Source of the DNA: an uncultured Paracoccaceae bacterium
GTDB taxonomy: Bacteria > Pseudomonadota > Alphaproteobacteria > Rhodobacterales > Rhodobacteraceae
Direction of reading: 5' to 3'
Assembly (NCBI GenBank): GCA_947487205.1
Contig: CANKVU010000008.1
Location: 1 to 64,000 of the forward strand
DNA: 64,000 nt
Below, in pieces: positions 1 through 8,385 of the stretch (its first letter is position 1; each line of letters opens with the position of its first letter). The translations under genes and the position numbers were made by a program. The notes beneath the pieces were generated by a model, which saw only the letters and a program-made list of their open reading frames with translations, was not told the DNA's origin and did no database searches.

Positions 1-801
1 GCGGACCTCGTCGCGCTCGCCCGCCGGGACGGGCGTTCCGGCCACCGCCGGATCGCGGTCCGTCTTCGCGAGGCCGGATGGTCCGTGAACGGGACGCGGG
101 TCGCGCGGACCTGGCGCCGGGAGGTCGGAGGAAAGGCCCCGGTGGGGCGCTTGCCCCGACGAAGCCGAAGCTGCCCGCGAGACACCCGAAGAACGGGCGG
201 CGCCGGCTCGATGACGGGTCCTGCATCCGTCTTCGCCCCGCGCGGCCGAACCACGTCTGCACCTCGCGACTGCGTCGAGAGCCGGACGCAAGAGGGGCGG
301 GAGTTCCGATTGCTCGATATCGTCGACGAGCCCACCCGGGAATGACGCGTCATCGCCCGCCGGCAATCCGAGGCCGATGGCGCGTGCCATCCGGATCGAC
401 CGCAAGCTGAACGCGACCGCCGTGATCGATGTCCCGACCGGCCTGTTCAGGCCTCACGGGGTGTGCCTGGCCATGTTCGCTCGGACGACGGTCCGGAATT
501 CATCGCCAAGGCCGTGCGGGACTGGATTGCGGCGGTCGGCGCGAGACCGGCGTCTCTCGAACCGGGGAGCCCCCTGGGATTGTCGAGGGCCGGAAAACGG
601 TCCGGTGGACCGTTTTCCCGAGGCAGGGCCATGGCGAGAGCTTCGACGCGAAGCTCCGCGCCGAGCTGCCGAACGGCGAGAGCGTCTCCTCGCTGGCGGA
701 ATTCCACGTCGGGATCGAGGCATGGCGCATCCACGACAATACCGCCAGGCCCCGCTCGTCGCGGGGCTACCGACCACCCGTGCCGGAGGCCCTTCACTGC
801 A
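1..801 (+). pseudogene. Decayed IS3-family (IS407/IS51-like) OrfB transposase
   Basis: This is the remnant of an IS3-type integrase-like transposase whose left end lies outside the window. Recognisable segments come in the right order but in changing frames. The HTH-side segment GHRRIAVRLREAGWSVN is in frame 1, LDDGSCIRLRP in frame 3, REFRLLDIVDEPTRE in frame 1 and IDRKLNATAVIDV in frame 2. They are followed by VRSDDGPEFIAKAVRDWIAA in frame 1 (the second catalytic Asp region) and ESFDAKLRAELPNGE then RGYRPPVPEAL in frame 3 (the catalytic Glu region and C-terminus). At least five frame changes mean no functional enzyme can be made. The assignment comes from knowledge of the family; the frame breaks are read directly. 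The reading frames overlapping it on both strands are not separate genes. Confidence 0.85.
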
Positions 802-829
802 GCGCACGCGACGGCGGATCACCCCCGCC

Positions 830-1582
830 TCAGTATTCTTCGGTCACGGTCTCAGCGTCCCACGCGTCCAATTCTGCATCCGTCCAGGCGCCGTAGGCGG
901 CGTTGGGGAAGACGATCCACTTGCTCCCAAACTCCTCCGCGTTCGCCATGACGGCGTCCCGCTGCTCGGACAGGGAGTCGACATCGAAGATCGCCTCGAA
1001 GTCGGGCAGCGAGTCTCCGAGCAGCATCACGATTTCATGGTCGGCGGAAACGTTGGAGCGCCTTTCTTCCTTCGGTGGTCCGAGAAGCTGGACGGATTGC
1101 TCGCTCACCTGCGGCAGATCCAGATCTTCCAGCGTGGCGATCGTGGCGCGCTTCTGATCGTCGGTTCGGTCGGAGATATAGCTGATCGTCACCCCTTGCT
1201 CGTCGACGTAGTCGAGAAACTCCCGGGCACCCGGGATCAGAGCGGGCTCCCCTTCACGCTCCCAATGACGCCAGGTGTCCCAGTCGTCGTATTGATGGCA
1301 ATTGGCGAGGTCGCGAGCGAGAAGCGGCGTGTTGTCGATTACCGTCTCGTCGAGATCGAAGACGACCGCGAGTCCTGACGGATCTCCGGCGTCCTCCAGA
1401 ATGGCGTCGAGGCGCATACGTGCGACGTTGTAGCCTTGGATCTGAAGGGCCGCGACCTCAGCCGATTGCTGCTGGTAGCGCAGTCCGGCCGCGTAATCGG
1501 AAATAGGGCACTCGTCCCCTTCCTGCGCCGCGGCACCGCTTGCCAGGATGCACAGCGTTCCGATGGCCATAGACCTGAACAT
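830..1582 (-). CDS. Exported HAD-family acid phosphatase (class B/C-like, subfamily IIIB)
   Basis: A 250-residue protein of the HAD phosphatase superfamily, expected to hydrolyse phosphomonoesters outside the cytoplasm. The N-terminus is a Sec-type signal peptide ending near residue 20 (ASGAAAQ). There is no convincing lipobox, unlike the related lipoprotein e(P4). The nucleophile motif DLDET lies at about residues 76-80, followed by motif II in ISDRTDD and the acidic motif LLGDSLPDFE. The length and the pattern DLDETVIDN fit the acid phosphatase/5'-nucleotidase group. The gene sits alone between a dead IS3 transposase and an intergenic stretch of about 420 bases, and has no operon partner. 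The substrate cannot be told from sequence; a nucleotidase role is a possible alternative. Confidence 0.82.
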   Translation of the reverse strand: MFRSMAIGTLCILASGAAAQEGDECPISDYAAGLRYQQQSAEVAALQIQGYNVARMRLDAILEDAGDPSGLAVVFDLDETVIDNTPLLARDLANCHQYDDWDTWRHWEREGEPALIPGAREFLDYVDEQGVTISYISDRTDDQKRATIATLEDLDLPQVSEQSVQLLGPPKEERRSNVSADHEIVMLLGDSLPDFEAIFDVDSLSEQRDAVMANAEEFGSKWIVFPNAAYGAWTDAELDAWDAETVTEEY

Positions 1583-2001
1583 GAAACTCTCCTTTTGTTT
1601 CGGATCGATCGGTTCACAGGGTCAGGTATTCACCGAGCCGAGTGCAAGAGAAACCCATGACGGTGAGCCTGGGCCGCCTTCCAGCTCCGCGGCTTTCGCT
1701 TTCTGGCGGCGATGCCAGAATGTTACGGCTTCGGATCGCCGGCGGGAAGCCGACATTCCCGAAAGTCTTTGCGCTCGACCGTTCGGGCTCGGGGCAGACA
1801 TTCCGCCTGCCAATTTTTACCAGCATGCCTCCGGATAGTATTTGAGCGTGTCGCTGTGGGGGCGTCTCAGCTTCCCCGCGCTTGTCGAGCCGCTGCGCCC
1901 CGGGTCATGCCTGACCGGGAGACGGACGGCGCAGGATTGTGGTACGGGCCGATCGCAAGGATGATCCTTGGTCCCCCCATGTCATCTCTGGAGGTTGTTG
2001 C
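1583..2001. other. Intergenic region between divergent exported-enzyme genes
   Basis: About 420 bases separate the acid phosphatase start from the esterase start, so both promoters must lie here. I found no credible reading frame, no RNA-like fold and no convincing repeat. The only clear signal is the GGAGG at 1990-1994 that serves the downstream gene. Confidence 0.5.
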
Positions 2002-3018
2002 ATGTCCCCTCTTGTCCACGCGGCGGCGATCTCGACCCTGTTGTCGCCCGTGGCCTGGGCCGACCCCCTCCCCGCCCTCGACCTGGATCCCGCTGCCACC
2101 ACCGTCTCCGGCCTCTCGAGCGGCGGCTTCATGGCGGTCCAGCTCCAGGTGGCGTTCTCGGAGCGCATCGCTGGCGTGGGTGTCGTCGCCGGCGGTCCGT
2201 ACGGCTGTGCCGACGGCAGCGTTTACCGAGCGCTGCGGGTGTGCATGAACGCCTTCCTTGGCGCGCCAGACGCGGAGGACGCGCTGGAGGAGATGCGAAC
2301 CCTCGCGGCGGAGGGGCGCATCGACGACCTCGCGCATCTGGCGGGGGACCGGCTCTACCTCTTCCACGGCGAAGCCGACGATACGGTCGCGCGGGCCTCG
2401 ATGGACGCCCTGAGGCGAAGCTACGCCGCGCTCGGGGTGCCAGAGGGCCAGGTCGTGTACGAGACCGAGGTGGCGGCCGGCCACGGCTTCGTCACCGAGC
2501 GTGGCAATCTCGATTGCGCCGACACCGGTCCGGACTTCCTGATCGATTGCGACTACGATCAGGCCGGCGCCATTCTCATCCAGCTCTACGGGGAACTCGC
2601 GCCGGCGGCCGAGCCTCGCGACGGCGGACTCCTCCGGTTCGATCAGGAGCGATATCTCCAGGGCGCGGCGGGCATGGACGAGACCGCCTTCGTCTACGTT
2701 CCCGAACCCTGCGCAGCCGGTGCTCTCTGCCGTCTGCACATCGCGCTGCACGGCTGCCGACAGGGCCGCGAGGTGATCGGCGCGGACTACGCCCGCCTGA
2801 CGGGCTACAACGCTTGGGCGGAAGCGAACCGCATCGTCGTGCTCTACCCGCAGGCAGAGCGGATCCCCTCGCCGTGGTGGAACTGGTTCGGCGGCAACCC
2901 CAACGGATGCTGGGACTGGTGGGGCTACGCAGGCGACGATTATCTCACCAGGGATGCACCCCAGATCGCCGCCATCGCGCGAATGGCGGCCGCCCTCGGC
3001 GCCCCCTTGGTGAAGTGA
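2002..3018 (+). CDS. Secreted PHB depolymerase-like esterase (type 2 catalytic domain)
   Basis: A 338-residue alpha/beta hydrolase related to extracellular poly(3-hydroxybutyrate) depolymerases. The start at 2002 was chosen over an upstream in-frame ATG at 1939 because it has GGAGG seven bases upstream and opens a clean signal peptide ending near residue 20 (SPVAWA). The lipase box GLSSGG puts the nucleophile at about Ser39. GEADDTV (about 124-130) and GHGF (His about 161) can supply Asp and His. The oxyanion-type motif HGCRQG lies at about 250, after the triad, which is the type 2 order. A Trp-rich segment follows (PWWNWFGG, WDWWGY). No separate substrate-binding domain is visible, so it may act on short oligomers or other esters. 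It is flanked by IS debris. Confidence 0.82.
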   Translation: MSPLVHAAAISTLLSPVAWADPLPALDLDPAATTVSGLSSGGFMAVQLQVAFSERIAGVGVVAGGPYGCADGSVYRALRVCMNAFLGAPDAEDALEEMRTLAAEGRIDDLAHLAGDRLYLFHGEADDTVARASMDALRRSYAALGVPEGQVVYETEVAAGHGFVTERGNLDCADTGPDFLIDCDYDQAGAILIQLYGELAPAAEPRDGGLLRFDQERYLQGAAGMDETAFVYVPEPCAAGALCRLHIALHGCRQGREVIGADYARLTGYNAWAEANRIVVLYPQAERIPSPWWNWFGGNPNGCWDWWGYAGDDYLTRDAPQIAAIARMAAALGAPLVK

Positions 3019-3264
3019 GCGCAGGTCAACGCACGGAACGATTTGGTTTCGAGGCTCGACGACAACGCGGATCGCGATCGGCCCAAGGAGGACATTCGTG
3101 TTTCGCGCCCATGAGGTCCGGACACAGCCCACGGCGGGCATTCGGGTTCAGGACCAGGAAGGACCGCTTCGAGCCTGTCAGCGTCTGACGTCCACCGCAG
3201 GGAAAGAAGCAGTCTCCTCGGGGAAATCACTCCATGGAGTTGGCGGACGGTTGAGCATCGGCCT

Positions 3265-3280
3265 GGCTTTGCTGCGCAAA
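3265..3280. repeat. Left terminal inverted repeat of the IS5 element
   Basis: GGCTTTGCTGCGCAAA, matching the complement of 4337-4352 at 15 of 16 positions. Confidence 0.8.
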
Positions 3281-3318
3281 GAGGGTGAAGCCCGGACTTC
3301 CCCTTTCCCCGGGCGCAC

Positions 3319-4287
3319 TTATCCCACGGGCTCAGTGACAGGTATGCCGAGCGTGGTGTAGCCGTTCAGGACGGCGGCGCGGATCTGGAGTTCTGCGACC
3401 TGGCGATCGAAGTCGCGCGCGATGAGGCTCTGCCCCAGCAGCTTCACGCAATGCATCTTCGTCTCGGCGCGGCTTCGGCGGTGGTATCCGCTCCACGTTC
3501 GCCAGATGGCGCGGCCGAGGTATCTCGATGTGCGGAGAGCCTCGTTTCTGGCGATGGTGCCCGCAGTTGACGGCTTCCAGGGCTTGGCGTTTTTCCTGGG
3601 CGGTATGACGGCATGGGCGCCACGGTCTGCGACGGCATCGTGGCACTTGCGCGTGTCGTAGGCGCCATCCGCGGTGACAGAGCCGATCTCCACATCTGCG
3701 GGGATCTGGTCGAGAAGCTCATGCAGCATGGGCGCGTCACCGATGTTGCTCCCGGTGACCTCGACGGCGCGGATCTCCAGCGTTTGTTCATCGACGCCGA
3801 TGTGGATCTTGCGCCACAGACGGCGTCTCGCGCCACCATGCTTTCGCGCATGCCACTCGCCTTCGCCCTTTGCCTTGATGCCATTCGGCATCGTCGTCGG
3901 ACCGATGGCGGTCGATGCCACATTGTCGATGAGCAGGTTCAGCGGCCCCTGCGAGCCGCGGTAGGGGATGCGAACAGCCAAGGTCTTCTGGCGCCGGCTC
4001 AACGTGCTGAAATCAGGTACCGCCCAGTCAAGGCCGACCAGCCGTAGGAGGCTTTCAACGAACCCCGTCGTCTGCCTCAGGGCCATGCCGAAGAGGACTT
4101 TCATCGTCAGGCACGTCCGGATCGCGGCATCGCCATACTGTGGCTGCCGGCCTCGCTTGCCGGTCGGCGGCGGCGCCCAGACCATGTCGGGATCGAACCA
4201 GATCGTCAGGGACCCACGCTGCTTCAGCGCTTCGTTGTGGGCCGGTCAGGTCTTGGTCTTGTAGCATGGCGGGATCGATCTGCTCAT
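3319..4287 (-). pseudogene. IS5-family transposase with premature stop and internal insertion
   Basis: The gene most likely began at the ATG at 4287 (MSRSIPPCYKTKT). Codon 14 is TGA (plus-strand bases 4246-4248) where family members have TGG, so a single transition has cut the protein. Downstream the frame stays open to 3319 (288 residues from the ATG at 4185). It keeps DDE hallmarks: LLID with Asp at residue 87 of that frame, the second Asp in VTADGAYDTR, and the Glu-containing C-terminal segment HRRSRAETKMH. A second oddity is a run of about 12 extra residues directly after the first catalytic Asp (NVASTAIGPTTMPN before GIKAKGEGEW), where relatives I know read LLIDSTGIK. Re-initiation at 4185 could still make most of the protein, but the insertion beside a catalytic residue makes activity unlikely. 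Confidence 0.8.
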
Positions 4288-4336
4288 GCCGACCAGCTAC
4301 TGCGCTGGATTCACGAGATGAATCCCTCGCTCCACC

Positions 4337-4352
4337 TTTGCGCAACAAAGCC
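4337..4352. repeat. Right terminal inverted repeat of the IS5 element
   Basis: TTTGCGCAACAAAGCC, the complement of the left repeat with one mismatch. Confidence 0.8.
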
Positions 4353-4386
4353 AAGCCGAGGCGTAGAAACAACTTCAGGGAATGTG

Positions 4387-4462
4387 TGGTGCCCGCACCA
4401 GGATTCGAACCCGGGGCCTACTGATTACAAATCAGTTGCTCTACCAGCTGAGCTATACGGGC
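4387..4462 (-). tRNA. tRNA-Thr(TGT)
   Basis: The minus strand gives a full 76-base cloverleaf. The acceptor stem is GCCCGTA paired with TGCGGGC, the D arm is GCTCAGCTGGTAGAGC, and the anticodon stem-loop CTGATTTGTAATCAG carries anticodon TGT. The T arm is CCGGGTTCGAATCCTGG, and ACCA is encoded at the 3' end. Its 3' end faces the IS-rich region to the left, which is the usual orientation for a tRNA-associated island, but I found no copy of the tRNA tail further left. Confidence 0.97.
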
Positions 4463-4508
4463 ACGGCCGGGTCGTCTTACCGCGGATCGGGGCGCGGCGA
4501 AAGATGCG

Positions 4509-6161
4509 TCAGCGATTGGCGCGCGCCAGGACACCGACCGCCAGTATCCCCACGCCCGTCACGAGAAGCGCGGCCGGTGCCGCGTCCCCGATCCGCTCCA
4601 GCGAGGCCTGTTCGTAGACCCGGGTCGCGAGCGTGTTGTAGTTGAACGGCCGGAGAAGAAGCGTCGCCGGAAGCTCCTTCACGCAATCGACGAAGACGAG
4701 GAGGAGGGCGGTGCCCAGCGAGCCGCGGATCATCGGCAGGTAGACCGACGCAAGCGCCCCCCCCGCCGTCCGCCCCAGCGCCCGCGCCGCCATCGGCAGG
4801 CTGGGCGAGACCCGGCCCATCGCCGCGTCCACGGCGCCTTGCGCGATGGCGAAGAAGCGCACCGCGTAGGCCAGCACGATCGCCGCCGCCGAGCCCGTCA
4901 TCAGGAGGCCCGGATCGACGCCCGTGAGCCCCGCCCAAACATCCGCGAACCGGTTGTCCGCCCAGGCAAGCGGCAGGAGCAGACCCACACCGAGGACGGC
5001 CCCCGGCGCGGCGTAGCCGATGCAGGTCACCGGCATCACCAGGCGGGGTAGCGCCCGGCCCGACAGCCGCACCCCGTAGACGAGGAACATCGCCGCCAGC
5101 ACCGTCAGGGCGGCCGCCGCGCTGCCGGTCGAGATCGTGTGCCAGAGCGCCAGCCCGAGGCCGGGATCGAGCCACCGGTCCCCGCTGCCGAAGGCGTGGG
5201 AGGCGATCACCCCCGTCGGCAGGAGGAACCCGACGGCGAAGGGCAGCGCGCAGGTGGCGCAGGCCGCCCAGCCGGCCGCGCCCCGGAGGGGCTGCCGGAC
5301 CGGACGCCGCTCGGACCGGCTCAGCGCGTAGAACCGCGCACGCCGGCGCGAGAGCTTCTCCAGCGTCACGAGCACGAGGACGAGGGCCAGGATGACGCAG
5401 GCGATCTGCGCCGCGCCCCCGGCATTCCCCTGCTCGAGCCAGACCGTGAAGATGCCCGTGGTCAGCGTCTGCACGCCGAAATATTCCACGACGCCGAAAT
5501 CGTTGATCGTCTCCATCATCACGATGGCGGTGCCGGCGGCGATCGCCGGCCGGGCCAGCGGCAGGCCGACGCGCAGGAACCGCGCGACCGGCCCCGCGCC
5601 CAGAGCCTGCGCCACGTCGAAGCTCTGCGTGGACAATTCGCGGAACGCCGCGCGCGCCAGCAAATACACGTAGGGGTAGAGCGCTGCCGAGATCACCGCG
5701 ATCGCCGCCCCGCGGGAGCGGATCTGGGGAAAGGCGTAGTCCCGCGCGCTGTCCCAGCCCATCACGGCGCGCAGACCGGTCTGGACCGGACCGGCATATT
5801 CCAGGAAATCGGTCAGCGCGTAGGCGCCGACATAGGCCGGGATCGCCAGGGGCAGGAGCAGCGCCCATTCGAGCCATCGCGCGCCGGGGAAACGGTACAT
5901 GACCACGAGCCACGCAGCCACCGTCCCGACCACCGCCGAAACCAGGCCCACCGCGCCCGACAGGAGCAGCGAATTGCCCAGGTAGCGCGGCAACGTGGTC
6001 GAGACGAGATGTCCCCAGATCGGCTGGGACGGCGTGAGCGCCAGCCACGCCACCGTGGCGACCGGCAGCAAGACCAGCGCCGCGATCACCGCCGCACCCA
6101 CCGACCATCGGTCCGGGCGGACCGGCATCGCGTGCTCTATCCGAGTATTTCGCTCGACCAT
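4509..6161 (-). CDS. Iron(III)-type ABC transporter permease, two-domain (FbpB/SfuB-like)
   Basis: A 550-residue inner-membrane permease with two tandem binding-protein-dependent transport domains, as in ferric iron or thiamine importers. About a dozen hydrophobic segments are visible, the first at about residues 20-45. Each half has an EAA-type coupling loop: QALGAGPVARFLRVGLPLAR in the first and RALGRTAGGALASVYLPMI in the second. These loops contact the ATPase. No binding protein or ATPase gene lies beside it, so it is an orphan subunit here and its partners must be encoded elsewhere. The start at 6161 has AGGA upstream; a second Met at residue 12 is an alternative. The substrate is inferred from the family only. 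Confidence 0.82.
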   Translation of the reverse strand: MVERNTRIEHAMPVRPDRWSVGAAVIAALVLLPVATVAWLALTPSQPIWGHLVSTTLPRYLGNSLLLSGAVGLVSAVVGTVAAWLVVMYRFPGARWLEWALLLPLAIPAYVGAYALTDFLEYAGPVQTGLRAVMGWDSARDYAFPQIRSRGAAIAVISAALYPYVYLLARAAFRELSTQSFDVAQALGAGPVARFLRVGLPLARPAIAAGTAIVMMETINDFGVVEYFGVQTLTTGIFTVWLEQGNAGGAAQIACVILALVLVLVTLEKLSRRRARFYALSRSERRPVRQPLRGAAGWAACATCALPFAVGFLLPTGVIASHAFGSGDRWLDPGLGLALWHTISTGSAAAALTVLAAMFLVYGVRLSGRALPRLVMPVTCIGYAAPGAVLGVGLLLPLAWADNRFADVWAGLTGVDPGLLMTGSAAAIVLAYAVRFFAIAQGAVDAAMGRVSPSLPMAARALGRTAGGALASVYLPMIRGSLGTALLLVFVDCVKELPATLLLRPFNYNTLATRVYEQASLERIGDAAPAALLVTGVGILAVGVLARANR

Positions 6162-6225
6162 GGGGGGGTCCTAGCAGATCGCCCGATCCTGTCCAGCGAC
6201 GGCGCGGATGGCCGGGCCGCGGCGA

Positions 6226-6489
6226 TCAGGCCATGCCGAGCGCGTTCTTGTACATCTTCAGCACGGCCTCTTCCTCGGCCACGTCGTCGCGGTCGCGCTT
6301 GCGCAGCGCGACGATCTTGCGCAGCACCTTGGTGTCGTAGCCGCGTCCCTTGGCCTCGGCCATCACCTCCTTCTGCTGGTCGGCGATCTCCTTCTTCTCC
6401 TCCTCCAGCCGTTCGAAGCGCTCTACGAACTGGCGCAGCTCCTCGGCGGTGACGGAGTAGCTGTCGTCGGGGGCGGATGCATCGGACAT
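6226..6489 (-). CDS. DUF2312 (UPF0335) protein, GapR-like nucleoid protein
   Basis: An 87-residue, highly charged helical protein. The core, from about EELRQFVERFERLEEEKKEI through MAEAKGRGYDTKVLRKIVAL, is the DUF2312 signature. The family includes Caulobacter GapR, which binds overtwisted AT-rich DNA ahead of replication and transcription forks and helps gyrase and topoisomerase IV. Its length is close to GapR and it covers the whole domain. The start at 6489 has a GAGG element upstream. It reads in the same direction as the permease but is separated by about 65 bases, so it is probably its own unit. The chromosome-structure role is transferred from GapR. Confidence 0.85.
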   Translation of the reverse strand: MSDASAPDDSYSVTAEELRQFVERFERLEEEKKEIADQQKEVMAEAKGRGYDTKVLRKIVALRKRDRDDVAEEEAVLKMYKNALGMA

Positions 6490-6620
6490 CGGATCTGCCT
6501 CGTTCCTGGGTGGCCGTTCGGGCGCCGACCTCTAGGGCCGGAGCGCGGGCGAGGCAAGACGCTTGCCGGCCGGAGCGCGATCGCCTATGCGCGGGCGCCG
6601 GAATGGCGGACGGAGGGGAC

Positions 6621-6836
6621 ATGGACGCGCTGATCTGGTCGGGAACGGCCCTGTCGATCCTGGGTGTCGCCGGGCTTGCCTATTGCATCGTCGCGGCCAT
6701 CGGCGCGAAGCGGTCGGGCCTGTCGGACGCCGACCTGCGCGCGCGGCTGCAGCGCCTGGTGGTCTGGAACCTCGGGGCGCTGCTGCTGTCGAGCCTGGGG
6801 CTCGTCATGGTCATCACGGGCCTGTTCCTCGGGTGA
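6621..6836 (+). CDS. Small two-helix membrane protein, unknown function
   Basis: A 71-residue protein with two hydrophobic helices, at about residues 5-28 (IWSGTALSILGVAGLAYCIV) and 50-70 (LGALLLSSLGLVMVITGLFL). They are joined by a charged linker containing DADLRARLQRL. The ATG at 6621 follows GGAGGGG at a suitable distance; an in-frame ATG at 6603 is possible. The topology (both ends on the same side) and conserved linker look like a real small inner-membrane protein known from related genomes, but I do not recognise a function. It lies 44 bases before the DUF442 gene and may be co-transcribed with it. Confidence 0.6.
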   Translation: MDALIWSGTALSILGVAGLAYCIVAAIGAKRSGLSDADLRARLQRLVVWNLGALLLSSLGLVMVITGLFLG

Positions 6837-6880
6837 GGACGGCCTTGGCAGGCCGACCCGCGACGCCTAGAACGGCGGGC

Positions 6881-7309
6881 ATGGACATTCGCCGCATCAC
6901 GCCGCGCTTCGCGGTCAGCCCGCAGATCCGCCCCGAGGACGTCGCCACGTTGAAGGAGGCCGGCTTCGTCCGCGTCATCTGCAACCGCCCCGATGCCGAG
7001 GTGGCGGGGGACGAACGCTCCGAGGCCATCCGCGCCGCCTGCGCGGCCCAGGGCCTCGATTTCGTATCCCTGCCGGTCGATCACGCCTCGATGTCGGCCG
7101 AGCTCGTGGCCGACCAGCACTCGGCGATCGAGGATGCCGGGGGGCCGGTCTTCGCCTATTGCCGGTCGGGTACGCGCTCGGCCCATGTCTGGGCGCTGGG
7201 ACAGGCCGCGCGGATGCCGACGGACGATATCATCGCCGCCGGCGCCGGCGCGGGCTACGACCTGACGCCGCTGCGCCCCGCGATCGAGGCCATGACCCGT
7301 CAGGGCTGA
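6881..7309 (+). CDS. TIGR01244/DUF442 rhodanese-like sulfurtransferase or phosphatase
   Basis: A 142-residue protein of the family found at the N-terminus of beta-lactamase-hydrolase-like proteins and annotated as a sulfur transferase or phosphatase-like fold. It opens with the typical MDIRRITPRFAVSPQI. The putative active loop is YCRSGTRS, with Cys94 followed by Arg99, a C-x4-R spacing more like a rhodanese persulfide loop than a C-x5-R phosphatase loop. In relatives this domain is often fused to a metallo-beta-lactamase that acts as a persulfide dioxygenase; here it stands alone. The physiological sulfur donor is unknown. It ends 8 bases before the convergent FliM-like gene. Confidence 0.8.
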   Translation: MDIRRITPRFAVSPQIRPEDVATLKEAGFVRVICNRPDAEVAGDERSEAIRAACAAQGLDFVSLPVDHASMSAELVADQHSAIEDAGGPVFAYCRSGTRSAHVWALGQAARMPTDDIIAAGAGAGYDLTPLRPAIEAMTRQG

Positions 7310-7317
7310 CGCACGCT

Positions 7318-8205
7318 CTATTCCGCGACCGCCACGAAGGGCTCCTCGGGCGGGCCCTCGATCCGCACGGCCTTGGTGCCCCCGGTCTGGCCCAGCCGGC
7401 CGATCAACACGCCGCTCTGCCGGGCGCCGACCAGCCGGACCCGGCCGATGGTGCGCGCGGACAGGGGCACCAGATCCCCGGGCTTCAACGCGCGGATCTC
7501 CTCGGCGGTCAGCGTCACGCGCCCGAGTTCGGCCGAAAGCGGGATCTCGCTGCCCAGGAGCCGGGCCTCGAACCGCTGCGACCAGGCGGCGCCCCCGGGG
7601 GCCTGCATCTCTTCGGCGACCGATTCGGCGAGGCGGGGCAGGATCAGGTGGATCGCGCCCGAGCGCACGCCGCCCGCGCCGAAGCCGAGATCGATGCGCC
7701 AATGGTCGTGGCAGGCATCAGCGAGGTTCAGCCGCACCTCGTGCGGCTCCGTCAGGCGGGTGGCGAAGCGCATGCCCGCCATCGGCCGCGGCGCCGGCAT
7801 CTCGGCGGCCATCGCCTCGTGCAGCTTGAAGATCCGGTCCAGCGGATCGGCCAGCATCGCCGCGTCGGTCGCGGTCGGGGGACGGGCGCGCATCGCGCGG
7901 GGCCTGATCCGGCCCAGCGTCTGCTGCTCGATCACTGCCGCCGTCACCGGCGGCTCGATCAGGGCGATGCCGTATCCCGACGGCCCGTCGAGTAGCAGGA
8001 CGATCGCCCCCTCGCCGATCAGGGCGGGAACGTCGTCGGGCATGATCGGCGCCTGCACCGCCCCCGAGACGCGGACCTCGGCGCCGAGCCCGCGGCTGAA
8101 GCCGTGCGACATGGCGCGGGTCCATAGCCGCTCCGCCGTGAGCGCGGGGGCGGTGGGCGCGGATGTCGCGCCGATCTTGCGGCGCAGGGTGGGCTGGTCG
8201 GTCAT
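7318..8205 (-). CDS. Isolated FliM/FliN-family (SpoA domain) protein
   Basis: A 295-residue protein whose C-terminal region (about residues 212-282, from RFEARLLGSEIPLSAELGRV to TKAVRI) matches the SpoA/FliN-FliM_C fold used in flagellar motor switch rings and type III secretion C-rings. The middle (about 40-200) could be a FliM-like domain, but I see no N-terminal CheY-binding motif of the LSQxEIDALL type. No flagellar genes are nearby, so this is an orphan. It may be a divergent FliM of the lineage or a related protein with another role. It is convergent with the DUF442 gene, and its start at 8205 faces the substrate-binding protein gene across about 180 bases. Confidence 0.7.
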   Translation of the reverse strand: MTDQPTLRRKIGATSAPTAPALTAERLWTRAMSHGFSRGLGAEVRVSGAVQAPIMPDDVPALIGEGAIVLLLDGPSGYGIALIEPPVTAAVIEQQTLGRIRPRAMRARPPTATDAAMLADPLDRIFKLHEAMAAEMPAPRPMAGMRFATRLTEPHEVRLNLADACHDHWRIDLGFGAGGVRSGAIHLILPRLAESVAEEMQAPGGAAWSQRFEARLLGSEIPLSAELGRVTLTAEEIRALKPGDLVPLSARTIGRVRLVGARQSGVLIGRLGQTGGTKAVRIEGPPEEPFVAVAE

Positions 8206-8385
8206 GGCACTCGGGTCGGTTCGGTCGATGCCACCCTTGACGGGGCGCGGTTACGAAAGGCTTTAGGCGCGCCGAGGGGACCGGACTTTCCGTTCGCCGC
8301 GCGTTCACGCCGCGTCAACGTCCATGGGCGCATGATGCCCGGCAGCGGTTCCGCCCGCCCGCGGGCGCCGCGATCGGAGGCGAAC

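Larger units (their letters stand above)
3265..4352 (-). mobile_element. IS5-family insertion sequence, about 1.09 kb
   Basis: The element is bounded by a 16-base imperfect inverted repeat, GGCTTTGCTGCGCAAA at the left and the complement of GGCTTTGTTGCGCAAA at the right (one mismatch). Similarity continues a few bases outward (TCGGC before each repeat), so the true ends could be some 7 bases further out. I could not identify a target duplication. Inside is one minus-strand transposase gene. The size fits IS5 elements of the IS903 type. It sits 34 bases from the tRNA-Thr gene. Confidence 0.85.

Noticed and set aside
3230-3241. Palindrome ACTCCATGGAGT before the IS5 element
   Set aside because: It is outside the element, not repeated at the other end, and has no flanking gene that would use it.
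1-4386. Duplicated tRNA-Thr tail as an attachment site
   Set aside because: I looked for the tRNA 3' segment in the left region and found no credible copy; the left boundary is outside the window.
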